DNA of 64,000 nucleotides. Source: Microbacteriaceae bacterium. Lineage in GTDB: Bacteria > Actinomycetota > Actinomycetes > Actinomycetales > Microbacteriaceae. The stretch lies in assembly GCA_024639935.1 (NCBI GenBank), contig JAHEFZ010000008.1, positions 1 through 64,000 on the forward strand, given 5' to 3'. A program made the translations under genes and the position numbers. The first letter of the stretch is position 1; the number at the start of each line of letters is the position of its first letter. Under the pieces are notes generated by a model. That model was not told where the DNA came from. It was given only the letters and a program-made list of their open reading frames with translations, and did no database searches. Shown here piece after piece: positions 16,761 through 25,934 of this stretch.

Positions 16761-17816
16761 GTGACGACAGTAACGAACGGCAAAATCGAGATCACTCTTC
16801 GCGCGTCCCATCCGGTCCGCGATACGCCTCTCGTTGAGTTTCCCACCGACGGACCCAAGAAGGTCCTGCTCGCCGCGCCGCGAGGATACTGCGCCGGGGT
16901 TGATCGTGCCGTTGTTGCGGTCGAGAAGGCGCTCGATCAGTTCGGCGCTCCGGTTTATGTGCGCAAAGAAATCGTTCACAACGTCGAGGTCGTCGCGTCG
17001 CTCACGGAACGAGGAGCGATCTTTGTCAACGAAGTCGACGAGGTTCCCCACGGCTCACATCTCGTGTTCAGTGCCCATGGCGTCTCTCCGAAGGTCAAGA
17101 GCGATGCGTTCGACCGAAACCTCATGGCGATTGATGCGACGTGCCCGCTCGTCACTAAGGTTCATCGCGAGGCCGAGCGATTTTCACGCACGGGTTTCCA
17201 CATTCTGCTCGTCGGCCATGAAGGACACGAAGAAGTCGAAGGGACAATGGGTCACGCGCCGGACCAGACGACACTCGTGAACAATCCTGACGAAGCAGAT
17301 GTCATCGAGGTCCCTGACACCGAGAATCTCATTTGGCTCTCACAGACGACACTGTCCGTCGACGAGACGATGGAGACGGTTCGACGATTGCGAGCCCGAT
17401 TCCCGCACTTGCAAGATCCGCCCAGTGACGACATTTGTTATGCGACCCAAAACCGCCAGGTTGCGATCAAAAAAATTGCGCCCGAATGTGACCTCGTTCT
17501 CGTCGTTGGATCGTCCAACTCGTCAAATTCGGTTCGCCTCGTCGAGGTCGCCCTCGAAGCCGGCGCGGCCGCGTCATACCGAGTTGATTACGCGAGCGAA
17601 GTCAAGCAAGAGTGGCTCGATGGTGTGTCGACTATCGGAATCTCGTCGGGCGCCAGTGTCCCCGAGTACCTCGTTGACGAGTTGCTCGCCGATATTCACG
17701 CGGCCGGTTTCGCGCACATCGAGACGGTTACGACCGCGACCGAGGACCTCATGTTCTCGTTACCGAAGGAACTCCGCGGAGAAAGCGACCGACCTCTCGG
17801 AGGTCGGATTTCCTAG
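16761..17816 (+). CDS. ispH: 4-hydroxy-3-methylbut-2-enyl diphosphate reductase
   Basis: 351 residues. The three iron-sulfur cysteines are visible: C44 in [12 protein letters not shown], one in [12 protein letters not shown] near 128, and one in [11 protein letters not shown] near 226. [10 protein letters not shown] and the C-terminal [13 protein letters not shown] are also typical. It performs the last step of the MEP pathway, making IPP and DMAPP, the substrates of the uppS product in this window. The N-terminal 30 residues are an extension relative to E. coli, common in actinobacteria. The gene ends in a CTAG shared with the fba stop. Confidence 0.95.
   Translation: MTTVTNGKIEITLRASHPVRDTPLVEFPTDGPKKVLLAAPRGYCAGVDRAVVAVEKALDQFGAPVYVRKEIVHNVEVVASLTERGAIFVNEVDEVPHGSHLVFSAHGVSPKVKSDAFDRNLMAIDATCPLVTKVHREAERFSRTGFHILLVGHEGHEEVEGTMGHAPDQTTLVNNPDEADVIEVPDTENLIWLSQTTLSVDETMETVRRLRARFPHLQDPPSDDICYATQNRQVAIKKIAPECDLVLVVGSSNSSNSVRLVEVALEAGAAASYRVDYASEVKQEWLDGVSTIGISSGASVPEYLVDELLADIHAAGFAHIETVTTATEDLMFSLPKELRGESDRPLGGRIS
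17789..17807 (+). terminator. Hairpin at the end of ispH
   Basis: CCGACCTC-TCG-GAGGTCGG forms an eight-base-pair stem with a three-base loop inside the last codons of ispH, followed by a short ATTTCC. It may slow or stop transcription before the convergent fba gene. It lacks a strong U-tract. Confidence 0.35.
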
Positions 17817-18841
17817 CGCGACAGTGCGTGACCCGCGGAACCGAGCTGCTTCGCATAGTCGACCACTCGTGAGGCCATCGCAGTTTCGGCGAGTTTGCCC
17901 CACGAACGCGGGTCGTAGACCTTTTTATTGCCAACTTCACCGTCGACCTTGAGAACTCCGTCATAGTTGCGGAACATCGTGTCGGCGACCGATCGGGTGA
18001 AGGCGTACTGAGTGTCGGTGTCGAGGTTCATCTTGACGACTCCGTTGCGGACGGCCTCAAAAATTTCATCTTCAGTCGAACCCGAACCACCGTGAAACAC
18101 GAGGTCGAGGGGCTTTGCTTCGGTTCCGTATTTTTTCGCGAGTCCGTCCTGAATGTCGGCAAGGATCTCGGGACGCAGTTTCACGTTTCCTGGTTTGTAC
18201 ACTCCGTGAACGTTGCCGAAGGTGAGCGCCGCCATATAGCGGCCATTGTCGCCCAGTCCCAGCGCGTCGACCATTGCGATCGCATCGTCGAGCGTCGTGT
18301 ACAAGTTTTCGTTGATGTCATGGCTCACACCATCTTCTTCGCCACCGACAACGCCGATTTCGACCTCGAGGATTGCATTGATGTTCTTTGTCTTGGCGAG
18401 CATGGCCTTCGCGATCTCGAGGTTCTCGGCAAGGGGAACAGCCGAACCGTCCCACATGTGAGACTGAAAAATGGGGTTTCGCCCGGCTTTAACTTCCTCT
18501 TCACTTGCTTCGATGAGCGGGAATACGAAACCGTCGAGAGCGTCTTGAGGGCAGTGGTCTGTGTGAACGGCAACGGTGATGGGATACGAGGCGGCTACCT
18601 CGTGGACAAACCTTGCCATCGCGAGAGCTCCAGTTGCCCGTGCCTTGACGGTGTGTCCGGCGAAGAAGTCAGCGCCGCCCGTCGTTACCTGAAGAATTCC
18701 GTCGGATCCGGCCTCGGTGAGACCCTGCAACACGGCGTTGATTGTCGACGACGACGACACATTGATCGCGGGGAATGCAAAGAGATTCTTCTTTGCGGTG
18801 TCCAGCATTTCGGCGTATTGATCCGGTGTTGCGACGGGCAT
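17813..18841 (-). CDS. fbaA: Class II fructose-bisphosphate aldolase
   Basis: 342 residues from ATG 18841, which has AAGGAG upstream; an extension to 18880 is not conserved-looking. The N-terminus is [14 protein letters not shown]. Zinc-binding and catalytic motifs follow: [16 protein letters not shown], the [15 protein letters not shown] region, [12 protein letters not shown], and [14 protein letters not shown]. The enzyme cleaves fructose 1,6-bisphosphate to dihydroxyacetone phosphate and glyceraldehyde 3-phosphate. It is divergent from glpX, so the glycolytic and gluconeogenic enzymes share a 125-base promoter region. Confidence 0.96.
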   Translation of the reverse strand: MPVATPDQYAEMLDTAKKNLFAFPAINVSSSSTINAVLQGLTEAGSDGILQVTTGGADFFAGHTVKARATGALAMARFVHEVAASYPITVAVHTDHCPQDALDGFVFPLIEASEEEVKAGRNPIFQSHMWDGSAVPLAENLEIAKAMLAKTKNINAILEVEIGVVGGEEDGVSHDINENLYTTLDDAIAMVDALGLGDNGRYMAALTFGNVHGVYKPGNVKLRPEILADIQDGLAKKYGTEAKPLDLVFHGGSGSTEDEIFEAVRNGVVKMNLDTDTQYAFTRSVADTMFRNYDGVLKVDGEVGNKKVYDPRSWGKLAETAMASRVVDYAKQLGSAGHALSR

Positions 18842-18966
18842 GGTTCTCCTTGGAATGGGTGGGGGTAAGCGCGCGCCCATTCTACTGTTGGAGGCTTACG
18901 GATAGTCTGGACTCCTACCGATCCACTCGCGACCAGGTCTCACTGCATGTGACACAGAGGATGTTT

Positions 18967-19941
18967 ATGACAAATCAATTCGCACATCCGGATCGAAACC
19001 TCGCCCTCGAACTAGTGCGCTCGACCGAAGCGGCGGCGATTCGCGCCCACCCGTTCATCGGCCGAGGGGACAAGAACGCAGCAGACGGTGCGGCGGTCGA
19101 CGCAATGCGAAAGTTCCTCGGTACGGTGAACTTCCAAGGAACCATCGTCATCGGCGAAGGCGAAAAGGACAACGCCCCGATGCTGTTCAATGGTGAGGTC
19201 GTCGGAAATGGCTCCGGACCTGAATGTGACATCGCGGTCGACCCGATTGACGGCACGAGTCTGACGGCCGCGGGCCGGGGACACGCGATTTCGATGCTCG
19301 CCGTGTCGGATCGCGGCTCGATGCTTGACGCATCGAGCGTGTTTTACATGGAGAAGTTGGTGTCGAACGAGGCGGGGCACGGAGTGATTGACCTTTCGCA
19401 ATCACTGACGGACAACATTAAAGCCCTCGCGAAGGCCAAAAAAAAGCCGGTAAACGAAATCAAGGTCGCGATTCTGGATCGACCGCGTCACGCCGAGGCG
19501 ATTGACGAAATTCGCTCGGCCGGTGCTCACACGCGGTTGATTCTCGACGGCGATGTTGCCGCCGGCATCAACGCGGCCCGTGCGGACAACCGAATCGACC
19601 TGTGTTACGGCGTTGGCGGAAGCCCGGAGGGCGTCGCTGTCACCTGTGCGATCAAGGCACTGGGTGGGTTTATCCAAGGACGACTTCAGTGGGGCACGGA
19701 CGAGGAGCGCGAGCGTGGTCTCGCCGCTGGCCTTAAATTTGACCATGTTTATTCCGCCGACGAACTTGTCGCGAGTGACAATACGTTCTTTGTCGCAACC
19801 GGAGTCACGGACGGTGAATTGGTTCGGGGCGTGCGCCCCGAGGGAAAATGGTTGCGAACCGAAAGCGTGATCTTCCGTTCGCGTTCCGGCACCGTCCGTC
19901 GCGTGAATTCGGACTATCTTGCCGAGCGTTGGCTCGACTAA
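18967..19941 (+). CDS. glpX: Class II fructose-1,6-bisphosphatase
   Basis: 324 residues. Motifs: GRGDKNAADGAAVDAMR, GEGEKDNAPMLFNGE, and the metal site DIAVDPIDGTSLTAAG. It hydrolyses fructose 1,6-bisphosphate to fructose 6-phosphate in gluconeogenesis, opposite to the divergent aldolase. ATG 18967 is chosen because AGAGG lies at proper spacing; ATG 18961 sits too close to it. Equivalent to Rv1099c. The stop overlaps the convergent MFS stop by four bases (CTAA). Confidence 0.94.
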   Translation: MTNQFAHPDRNLALELVRSTEAAAIRAHPFIGRGDKNAADGAAVDAMRKFLGTVNFQGTIVIGEGEKDNAPMLFNGEVVGNGSGPECDIAVDPIDGTSLTAAGRGHAISMLAVSDRGSMLDASSVFYMEKLVSNEAGHGVIDLSQSLTDNIKALAKAKKKPVNEIKVAILDRPRHAEAIDEIRSAGAHTRLILDGDVAAGINAARADNRIDLCYGVGGSPEGVAVTCAIKALGGFIQGRLQWGTDEERERGLAAGLKFDHVYSADELVASDNTFFVATGVTDGELVRGVRPEGKWLRTESVIFRSRSGTVRRVNSDYLAERWLD

Positions 19942-21173
19942 TGCGAGACAAGTTCTGACTCGACCGTATTGTTTCGCGACAAAATTACTGCGGACCAACC
20001 TGCGGCGAGGCCCGAGAGGGCGAGGCCTGCCAACGCAACGTCCCACGATCCGGTTATTGCTCGCGATATTCCCATGAGCGGCGGGACGATCGCTGCGACG
20101 GAGTAGGCAAAAAACTGGGTGAACGCGCTGAGTTGGAGTGATGCCGAGGTGGATTCGGTGCGCAGGTTGATCAGCACGAGTGAGAGAGGAAACAACAACG
20201 GCCCCACGCCAAACAGAACGACCCACAGGTATGGCGCAACGGTCGACGCGACAAGCATTGCGGCGAACCCTGCGAAAATCAGCAGCCCACCGAGCGCGGC
20301 AAGCCAGCCGACGTGTCGGAGGCGGGCGGCGATGAGAGGCATGGCAAGGGCCATCGGAGTGCCCGCAATGGAAAAGGTGGAGAGCATCAACCCTCCTTCT
20401 ACCTCGGTCATTCCAACGGCGTCTTTGGCAATGTCGGGCAGCCACGCGAACATCCCATAGCCCGCGATGCTCGACACCGCGAACGCGACGGCGATCGCCC
20501 AGGCGGTGGGAGATTGTGCGAGTGCCAGTTTGGGGCCACTCACCCTACCGAGCGGGTCACCGGAATTACGCCCCGAACGGATTTCGCCAAGCCACGGAAT
20601 AAGGCTGACGGCAGCAAAAGTCGCCCAGATCGCCATGGTGAACTGCCACGAGATCGATTCGCTGAGCGGTACGGCGATGAGTGGGGGTACGACCGACCCG
20701 AGCGAGACAAAGGTGATGTACGCCGCCGACATCGGACCGATGTGCTGAGGGAAATACTTCTTGATTGTCGGGGGAAGCGACACGTTCCCCATGCCTGAAC
20801 CAATGAGGGCGATGGCGGAGCCGAGTGCAAGTACTGTCCAGTCGGTAGCGAATGCTCGAACGGTGTGACCGATTGCGATGAAAGCGACCAGTGTGACGAG
20901 ATTCCATTCGAGCCCGATTCGCCTCGTGAGCCGTGGTGTCAACAGTCCGCCGATGACGAAACCGATCGGCGCGAGCGATCCGAGGACAGCGCGAGCGTCG
21001 AGTCCGAGCGGAACATCATGGTTGATGATGTCGTAAATCGGGGATAACCCCGAGACGGCCGAACGGGTGTTCGCTGCAATCAGGATGACGCCGATCACCG
21101 CGACGACACTGTCACGGAGCGAGGCCCTATTTCGAGTCTGTTTCTCCATCTGTGTCCATTGTGGACTGCTCAT
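19938..21173 (-). CDS. CynX/NimT-like MFS transporter
   Basis: 411 residues from ATG 21173 (403 from ATG 21149), with about twelve hydrophobic segments. The first helix DSVVAVIGVILIAANTRSAV and the AVLGSLAPIGFVIGG and GSGMGNVSLPPTIKKYFP motifs fit the CynX/NimT branch of the major facilitator superfamily (cyanate or nitroimidazole transporter-like). Its 5' end overlaps the 3' end of rmuC by 23-47 bases, indicating coupling. A TAGAGA hexamer six bases before 21173 slightly favours the longer start. Substrate unknown. Confidence 0.83.
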   Translation of the reverse strand: MSSPQWTQMEKQTRNRASLRDSVVAVIGVILIAANTRSAVSGLSPIYDIINHDVPLGLDARAVLGSLAPIGFVIGGLLTPRLTRRIGLEWNLVTLVAFIAIGHTVRAFATDWTVLALGSAIALIGSGMGNVSLPPTIKKYFPQHIGPMSAAYITFVSLGSVVPPLIAVPLSESISWQFTMAIWATFAAVSLIPWLGEIRSGRNSGDPLGRVSGPKLALAQSPTAWAIAVAFAVSSIAGYGMFAWLPDIAKDAVGMTEVEGGLMLSTFSIAGTPMALAMPLIAARLRHVGWLAALGGLLIFAGFAAMLVASTVAPYLWVVLFGVGPLLFPLSLVLINLRTESTSASLQLSAFTQFFAYSVAAIVPPLMGISRAITGSWDVALAGLALSGLAAGWSAVILSRNNTVESELVSH

Positions 21174-22407
21174 CGAAAATCTCTAATTCGTCAGCATTGA
21201 CACTCATCACGGTGTCTAATTCCAGAGCATCGTCATCCGGCTTCGGGTACCTCTCGATTTTCGGTGACGTGACCGCCTTCGTGACAGGGGTAACTGTCGG
21301 CATGGCGGCGCTCGCCGAGCCAGGCAGAGCCTTGGCAGCACGAAGCAAACCGCCGTTCATCTTGCTCACGACAGAGTTGAAGGCATTCAACGCGGTGCCG
21401 AAGTTGTCACCCAGTTTCTTGACGAGATCGGCAAGGCTGTAGAACTCGGAGTAGAGGGCCTTACCGAGGTCGACGATGACATGAACCTTTTCGAATTGCT
21501 CTTGCTGGTGCCACAGGAAGGCAATGGACTTAAGGGACATGAACAAGACGTTGGGCGAGACGAGTGCAATGTTCATGTCCAGCGCGTCGTCGTAAAGAGC
21601 GGCGTCAGCGTTGAGGGCAGCTGTGAGAATCGTTTCACTGGGAACAAACATGATCACGTAGTCGGCACTGCCGCTCAGCTTGGCGGTGTACTTCCGATCG
21701 TGGATATCCTTCATGTGTTTGCGAACCTCGGCGGCATGTTTCTTGAGCAGTGCCGTGTTGTCGCGACCTTCGGCGGCGGCGTCAACGGCCTCCATGTAGG
21801 CGTTGGTTGGCACTTTCGAGTCGATGATGATGTGACGGTCACCGGGCAAGTGGACTACGAGGTCTGGACGGCCCTTTTTGCCCTCGTCGTCGAGGGCGTC
21901 CACTTGAACCTGCGTGTTGAAATCGGCGTGTTCCACCAGCCCCGCGGCTTCGATGAGGCGTCGGAGTTGGTGTTCGCCCCAACCGCCGCGAACATTTGAC
22001 GATCCTCCCGAGCCGAGTGCTGCTTTGAGTCCGGCGGTTAACCCCGTCAGCTTTTCCGTTTTCTCCACCGAGATTCGGAGGGCATCAACCACCGAGGTGT
22101 ATTGGTTACCGCGCTCGTTTTCCATGGTGCGGACCGAATCACCCAATTGCTTGAGCATCAGTGTCACGGGTTCCAATTTGGTCATCACCGCGTTGTCTTC
22201 GGTAATGCGTTTCGCTTCTTTTTCACGAAATTCGTCGAGAAAGCCCTGAAGTTCCGCGATGCGATGTTGCTGGAGTTCTGTGGTGGCGGTGAGACCCGCG
22301 ACTGTGGTTGCGTCGCCCGTCGATGACCCCAAAACATATCGTCCGACGAGAATTCCGATGACCGCGCCAACGACGAGTCCGATTGCGAGATAGATGATCA
22401 TGTCCAT
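21127..22407 (-). CDS. rmuC: DNA recombination protein RmuC
   Basis: 426 residues. An N-terminal membrane anchor with a glycine-rich helix (about 3-25) is followed by a long coiled coil (about 45-110) and the RmuC nuclease-like domain. Motifs: RGGWGEHQLRRLIEAAGL, GRPDLVVHLPGDRHIIIDSKVP, YVIMFVPSE. RmuC proteins limit rearrangements at inverted repeats; activity is unproven. The tail is acidic and variable. A CACACT hexamer six bases upstream of the ATG could be a weak leaderless -10. Confidence 0.93.
   Translation of the reverse strand: MDMIIYLAIGLVVGAVIGILVGRYVLGSSTGDATTVAGLTATTELQQHRIAELQGFLDEFREKEAKRITEDNAVMTKLEPVTLMLKQLGDSVRTMENERGNQYTSVVDALRISVEKTEKLTGLTAGLKAALGSGGSSNVRGGWGEHQLRRLIEAAGLVEHADFNTQVQVDALDDEGKKGRPDLVVHLPGDRHIIIDSKVPTNAYMEAVDAAAEGRDNTALLKKHAAEVRKHMKDIHDRKYTAKLSGSADYVIMFVPSETILTAALNADAALYDDALDMNIALVSPNVLFMSLKSIAFLWHQQEQFEKVHVIVDLGKALYSEFYSLADLVKKLGDNFGTALNAFNSVVSKMNGGLLRAAKALPGSASAAMPTVTPVTKAVTSPKIERYPKPDDDALELDTVMSVNADELEIFDEQSTMDTDGETDSK
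21180..21185 (-). promoter_or_regulatory. Weak -10-like TAGAGA before MFS gene
   Basis: Minus-strand TAGAGA ends six bases before ATG 21173, but the last base is A rather than the conserved T. It lies inside rmuC coding sequence. Confidence 0.2.
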
Positions 22408-22497
22408 GGACCCAGTGTGACAGCGAGCACCCCCAACTCACCGTATTGCATGACCCGAAGGCCACTTTTTGCGCGGTTTGCTATCGAAACTGGTCAA

Positions 22498-22511
22498 TAT
22501 GTCCTAACATA
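22498..22511 (+). promoter_or_regulatory. Operator palindrome upstream of iolC
   Basis: TATGT-CCTA-ACATA has five-base palindromic arms around the same CCTA centre as the 10.1 and 34.0 kb sites. It covers a TAACAT hexamer (22505-22510) usable as -10 for iolC (start near 22517, leader about 42 bases). Binding here would block the iolC-iolA transcript. Confidence 0.65.
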
Positions 22512-22558
22512 GGACTCAGAAGACAATTCGCTCCGCACACCACTGAAAGTTATGACTC

Positions 22559-23509
22559 ATGACACCCTCATTTGACGTCATCACCATTGGTCGCGTCGGC
22601 ATCGATATTTATCCGTTGCAGGTTGGTGTCGGACTAGAGGACGTCACGTCGTTCGGTAAGTTCCTTGGCGGTAGCGCAACCAACGTCGCCGTCGCCGCCG
22701 CGAAGCACGGTCTTCGCTCAGCGGTCATTACGCGCACCGGCAACGATCCGTTCGGAAAGTTCATCCACACCGAACTCGTTCGACTGGGGGTGAGCGACCA
22801 ATTCGTGTCGGGCGTCGACGGGTTGAACACGCCCGTCGTGTTCTGTGAAATCTATCCGCCCGACGACTTCCCGCTGTATTTTTACCGGGAGCCGAAAGCG
22901 CCCGACCTCGAAATCACGGGCTCGGAACTAGACCTCGACGCGATTCGTGCGGCAACCATTTACTGGTCGACCCTGACGGGACTGAGTCAGGAACCGTCGC
23001 GCGAGGCGCACCACGTTGCGTGGGATGCTCGCGGGCGAAAGGCGCTCACAATCCTCGACCTCGACTATCGGGAAATGTTCTGGGATTCCCCCGAGCTCGC
23101 AACCGTCCAAGCGGAATCTGCCCTCGCGAAGGTGACCGTGGCCGTCGGCAACAAAGAAGAATGCCAGGTCGCCGTGGGGGAAACGGACCCACATCGAGCG
23201 GCCGATGCACTCCTGGAACGAGGAATCGAACTCGCCATCGTCAAACAGGGGCCGAAGGGCGTCCTCGCCAAAACGCGCGACGGTGCGGTCGAAGTGCCGC
23301 CGTACTTCGTCGAGGTTGTCAACGGACTTGGCGCGGGGGACTCCTTCGGCGGAGCGCTTTGCTACGGACTCATCCAAGGCTGGGAACTGGCCGATGTGCT
23401 GCGCTTTGCCAACGTGGCAGGCGCGATTGTGGCGTCACGTCTTGAATGTTCCACGGCGATGCCGACGACCGACGAAGTACTCGCCATCGTGAAGGAGATC
23501 TCGAAATAG
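22559..23509 (+). CDS. iolC: 5-dehydro-2-deoxygluconokinase (PfkB family)
   Basis: 316 residues. The PfkB N-terminal signature GGSATNVAVAAAKHG is at 37-51 and the C-terminal ATP and catalytic motif NGLGAGDSFGGALCYGL near 255-271, with the catalytic Asp in GAGD. FYREPKAPDLEI and CEIYPPDDFP match inositol-type IolC. It phosphorylates 2-deoxy-5-keto-D-gluconate. It is first in a three-gene operon with the Cgl0159-type gene and iolA, and its stop overlaps the next GTG by one base. Another sugar kinase role is possible, but the iolA linkage makes IolC the best reading. Confidence 0.9.
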   Translation: MTPSFDVITIGRVGIDIYPLQVGVGLEDVTSFGKFLGGSATNVAVAAAKHGLRSAVITRTGNDPFGKFIHTELVRLGVSDQFVSGVDGLNTPVVFCEIYPPDDFPLYFYREPKAPDLEITGSELDLDAIRAATIYWSTLTGLSQEPSREAHHVAWDARGRKALTILDLDYREMFWDSPELATVQAESALAKVTVAVGNKEECQVAVGETDPHRAADALLERGIELAIVKQGPKGVLAKTRDGAVEVPPYFVEVVNGLGAGDSFGGALCYGLIQGWELADVLRFANVAGAIVASRLECSTAMPTTDEVLAIVKEISK

Positions 23510-24387
23510 TGAAACTCGATTTTGAAGCGCTGCGCAACACACGCGCGACGAACCCCGGCCGACTCGCGGAGGTGTTTGCGAACCGTCAGCGTCGTGAACT
23601 GCTCACTGGCGACGGCCGACTCATGATCGTCGCCGCCGACCACCCGGCGCGCGGGGCGCTCGCCGTTGGTTCAAACCCGACCGCGATGTCCGACCGCTAT
23701 GAACTCTTGACCAACCTCGCCATCGCGCTGGCGCGACCGGGCGTGGACGGCGTGCTCGGAACGCCCGACATCATCGACGACCTCGCGCTGCTCGGACTTC
23801 TCGACAACAAAATCGTGGTCGGCTCGATGAACCGCGGTGGCTTGCGCGGCTCGTCCTTCGAGATGGACGATCGGTACACGGCATACGACATGCCGGCAAT
23901 CCAACGCGACGGTCTTGACTTCGCCAAGAATCTGGTGCGCATAAACCTGAAAGATTCTGCGACCGTCGACACCCTCGAATCAACGGCGTTCGCCGTGAGC
24001 GAGGCGGTGGAACTCGAAATCCCCATCATGCTCGAACCGTTCATGAGCGAATGGGTCAACGGGTCAATCTCGAACAATCTCACGACCGACCAGGTAATTC
24101 TCTCGGTCGCCATAGCGGCGGGGCTCGGGAACTCGAGTGCGTACTCGTGGCTCAAACTGCCCGTCGTACCCGACATGGCTCGCGTCATGGCGTCGACAAC
24201 ACTCCCGACCCTGCTTCTCGGCGGAGACCCGGGGGACAACGAGGACGAACTCATCGAGCAGTGGGCCAACGCGCTCACGCTGCCTGGTGTGCGAGGACTT
24301 GTGGTTGGCCGCTCGATGCTCTACCCGGCAAGCGGAGACGTTGCCAAAGCCGTTGACACCGCTGCACAACTCGTTCACGGTTCGTAG
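23509..24387 (+). CDS. Cgl0159-type (beta/alpha)8 aldolase-like protein
   Basis: 292 residues from GTG 23509, which is preceded by AAGGAG inside the iolC end. The motifs LMIVAADHPARGAL, GSMNRGGLRGSSFEMDDRYT and LLLGGDPGD match the family encoded between iolC and iolA in actinobacteria (Cgl0159 in Corynebacterium). The fold resembles class I aldolases. By position I infer that it supplies the 2-deoxy-5-keto-gluconate-6-phosphate aldolase step (IolJ function), giving dihydroxyacetone phosphate and malonate semialdehyde. This is not proven by the sequence. Confidence 0.82.
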   Translation: MKLDFEALRNTRATNPGRLAEVFANRQRRELLTGDGRLMIVAADHPARGALAVGSNPTAMSDRYELLTNLAIALARPGVDGVLGTPDIIDDLALLGLLDNKIVVGSMNRGGLRGSSFEMDDRYTAYDMPAIQRDGLDFAKNLVRINLKDSATVDTLESTAFAVSEAVELEIPIMLEPFMSEWVNGSISNNLTTDQVILSVAIAAGLGNSSAYSWLKLPVVPDMARVMASTTLPTLLLGGDPGDNEDELIEQWANALTLPGVRGLVVGRSMLYPASGDVAKAVDTAAQLVHGS

Positions 24388-24408
24388 ACTTAAGAAAAAG
24401 GAACAAAC

Positions 24409-25902
24409 ATGACACACAACATCGTCCCGCACTGGATCAATGGCGCACGCGACCACGGAACTACCGATCGCACCTCGCCCGTTTACGACCCGGCCCTCGG
24501 CAAGGAAACCAAACGTGTTGTCCTTGCAAACCAGGCCGACATCGAGAAGGCGATTGCAAGTGCCCATGCGGCGTATCCCGAATGGCGCGACATGTCTGTT
24601 GCGCGCCGACAGGCGGTGCTCTTTAATTTCCGCGAATTGCTCAATGCCAAAAAGGGTGAACTCGCCGAAATCCTGACCTCGGAACACGGCAAGGTCCTGT
24701 CCGATGCCCTCGGCGAGATTTCTCGCGGTCAAGAGGTCGTCGAATTCGCCTGCGGAATTCCCCACCTCGTCAAGGGTTCCTACACCGAGAACGCCTCGAC
24801 CGGTGTTGACGTGTATTCGATTCGACAGCCTTTGGGTGTTGTTGGCGTTATATCGCCCTTCAACTTTCCCGCGATGGTTCCCATGTGGTTTTTCCCTATC
24901 GCTATCGCCGCCGGAAACACGGTGGTCCTCAAGCCGTCGGAAAAGGACCCCTCGGCCGCGATTTGGCTCGGTGAATTGTGGAAAGAGGCGGGGCTGCCCG
25001 ACGGTGTCTTCACCGTGCTCAACGGTGACAAGGAATCCGTCGACGGGCTCTTGACCGACCCTCGTGTGCATGCGATTTCGTTCGTCGGGTCGACCCCCAT
25101 CGCGCAATACGTCTACGAGACCGGCGCCAAGCACGGAAAGCGCGTCCAGGCTCTCGGTGGGGCAAAGAACCACATGCTCGTCCTCCCCGACGCCGACCTC
25201 GACCTCGTGGCCGATTCGGCAATCAACGCGGGCTTCGGTTCGGCGGGCGAGCGCTGCATGGCGATTTCGGTTGTCGTCGCCGTCGAACCCGTCGCTGACG
25301 CGCTGATCGAGAAAATCACCGAGCGCATGCGCTCGCTCGTCATTGGTGACGGTCGTCGATCGTGCGACATGGGGCCTCTCGTGACGGAACAGCACCGCGA
25401 CAAGGTTGCGTCCTATATCGACATCGCGATTGCCGATGGAGCGGACGTTGTCGTCGACGGCCGAGGCATCGAAGTCGACGGGGACGCCAACGGATTTTGG
25501 CTCGGCCCCACGCTGATCGACAAGGTGCCGACCTCGTCAAAGGTGTACACGGAAGAAATTTTCGGACCGGTGCTATCCATCGTTCGTGTCAAAACTTTTG
25601 ACGAAGGTGTCGAATTGATTAACAACGGTGCATTCGGAAACGGAACCGCGATTTTCACCAATGACGGTGGAGCTGCTCGTCGTTTTCAAAACGAGATCCA
25701 GGTCGGCATGGTCGGAATTAACGTTCCGATCCCGGTTCCCGTCGCCTACTACTCGTTCGGCGGGTGGAAGGCATCAATCTTCGGTGACTCGAAGGCGCAC
25801 GGCATGTATGGGGTCAACTTCTACACCCAGGAAAAGACGATGACATCACGCTGGCTCGACCCGAGCCACGGAGGGATCAACCTCGGCTTCCCCCAGAACT
25901 AG
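24409..25902 (+). CDS. iolA: CoA-acylating methylmalonate/malonate-semialdehyde dehydrogenase
   Basis: 497 residues, an aldehyde dehydrogenase of the MMSDH branch. PLGVVGVISPFNFPAMVPMW and FVGSTPIAQYVY are present, the catalytic cysteine is near residue 283 in SAGERCMAISVVVAV, and the C-terminal GMVGINVPIPVPVAYYSF is diagnostic. It oxidises malonate semialdehyde to acetyl-CoA, or methylmalonate semialdehyde to propionyl-CoA, using NAD and CoA. AAGGA precedes the ATG. Last gene of the iolC operon. Valine catabolism is an alternative role, but the kinase and aldolase neighbours favour inositol. Confidence 0.95.
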   Translation: MTHNIVPHWINGARDHGTTDRTSPVYDPALGKETKRVVLANQADIEKAIASAHAAYPEWRDMSVARRQAVLFNFRELLNAKKGELAEILTSEHGKVLSDALGEISRGQEVVEFACGIPHLVKGSYTENASTGVDVYSIRQPLGVVGVISPFNFPAMVPMWFFPIAIAAGNTVVLKPSEKDPSAAIWLGELWKEAGLPDGVFTVLNGDKESVDGLLTDPRVHAISFVGSTPIAQYVYETGAKHGKRVQALGGAKNHMLVLPDADLDLVADSAINAGFGSAGERCMAISVVVAVEPVADALIEKITERMRSLVIGDGRRSCDMGPLVTEQHRDKVASYIDIAIADGADVVVDGRGIEVDGDANGFWLGPTLIDKVPTSSKVYTEEIFGPVLSIVRVKTFDEGVELINNGAFGNGTAIFTNDGGAARRFQNEIQVGMVGINVPIPVPVAYYSFGGWKASIFGDSKAHGMYGVNFYTQEKTMTSRWLDPSHGGINLGFPQN

Positions 25903-25934
25903 CGGATGTGAACTTCAGCGCGGTGCACTGACCG

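Noticed and set aside
22552..22575. Seven-codon frame overlapping the iolC start (ATG 22552 to TGA 22575)
   Set aside because: Too short and without a ribosome site; probably chance.
24064..25395. 443-codon minus-strand open frame opposite iolA and its upstream gene
   Set aside because: Spans two well-supported genes on the other strand and has no motif.
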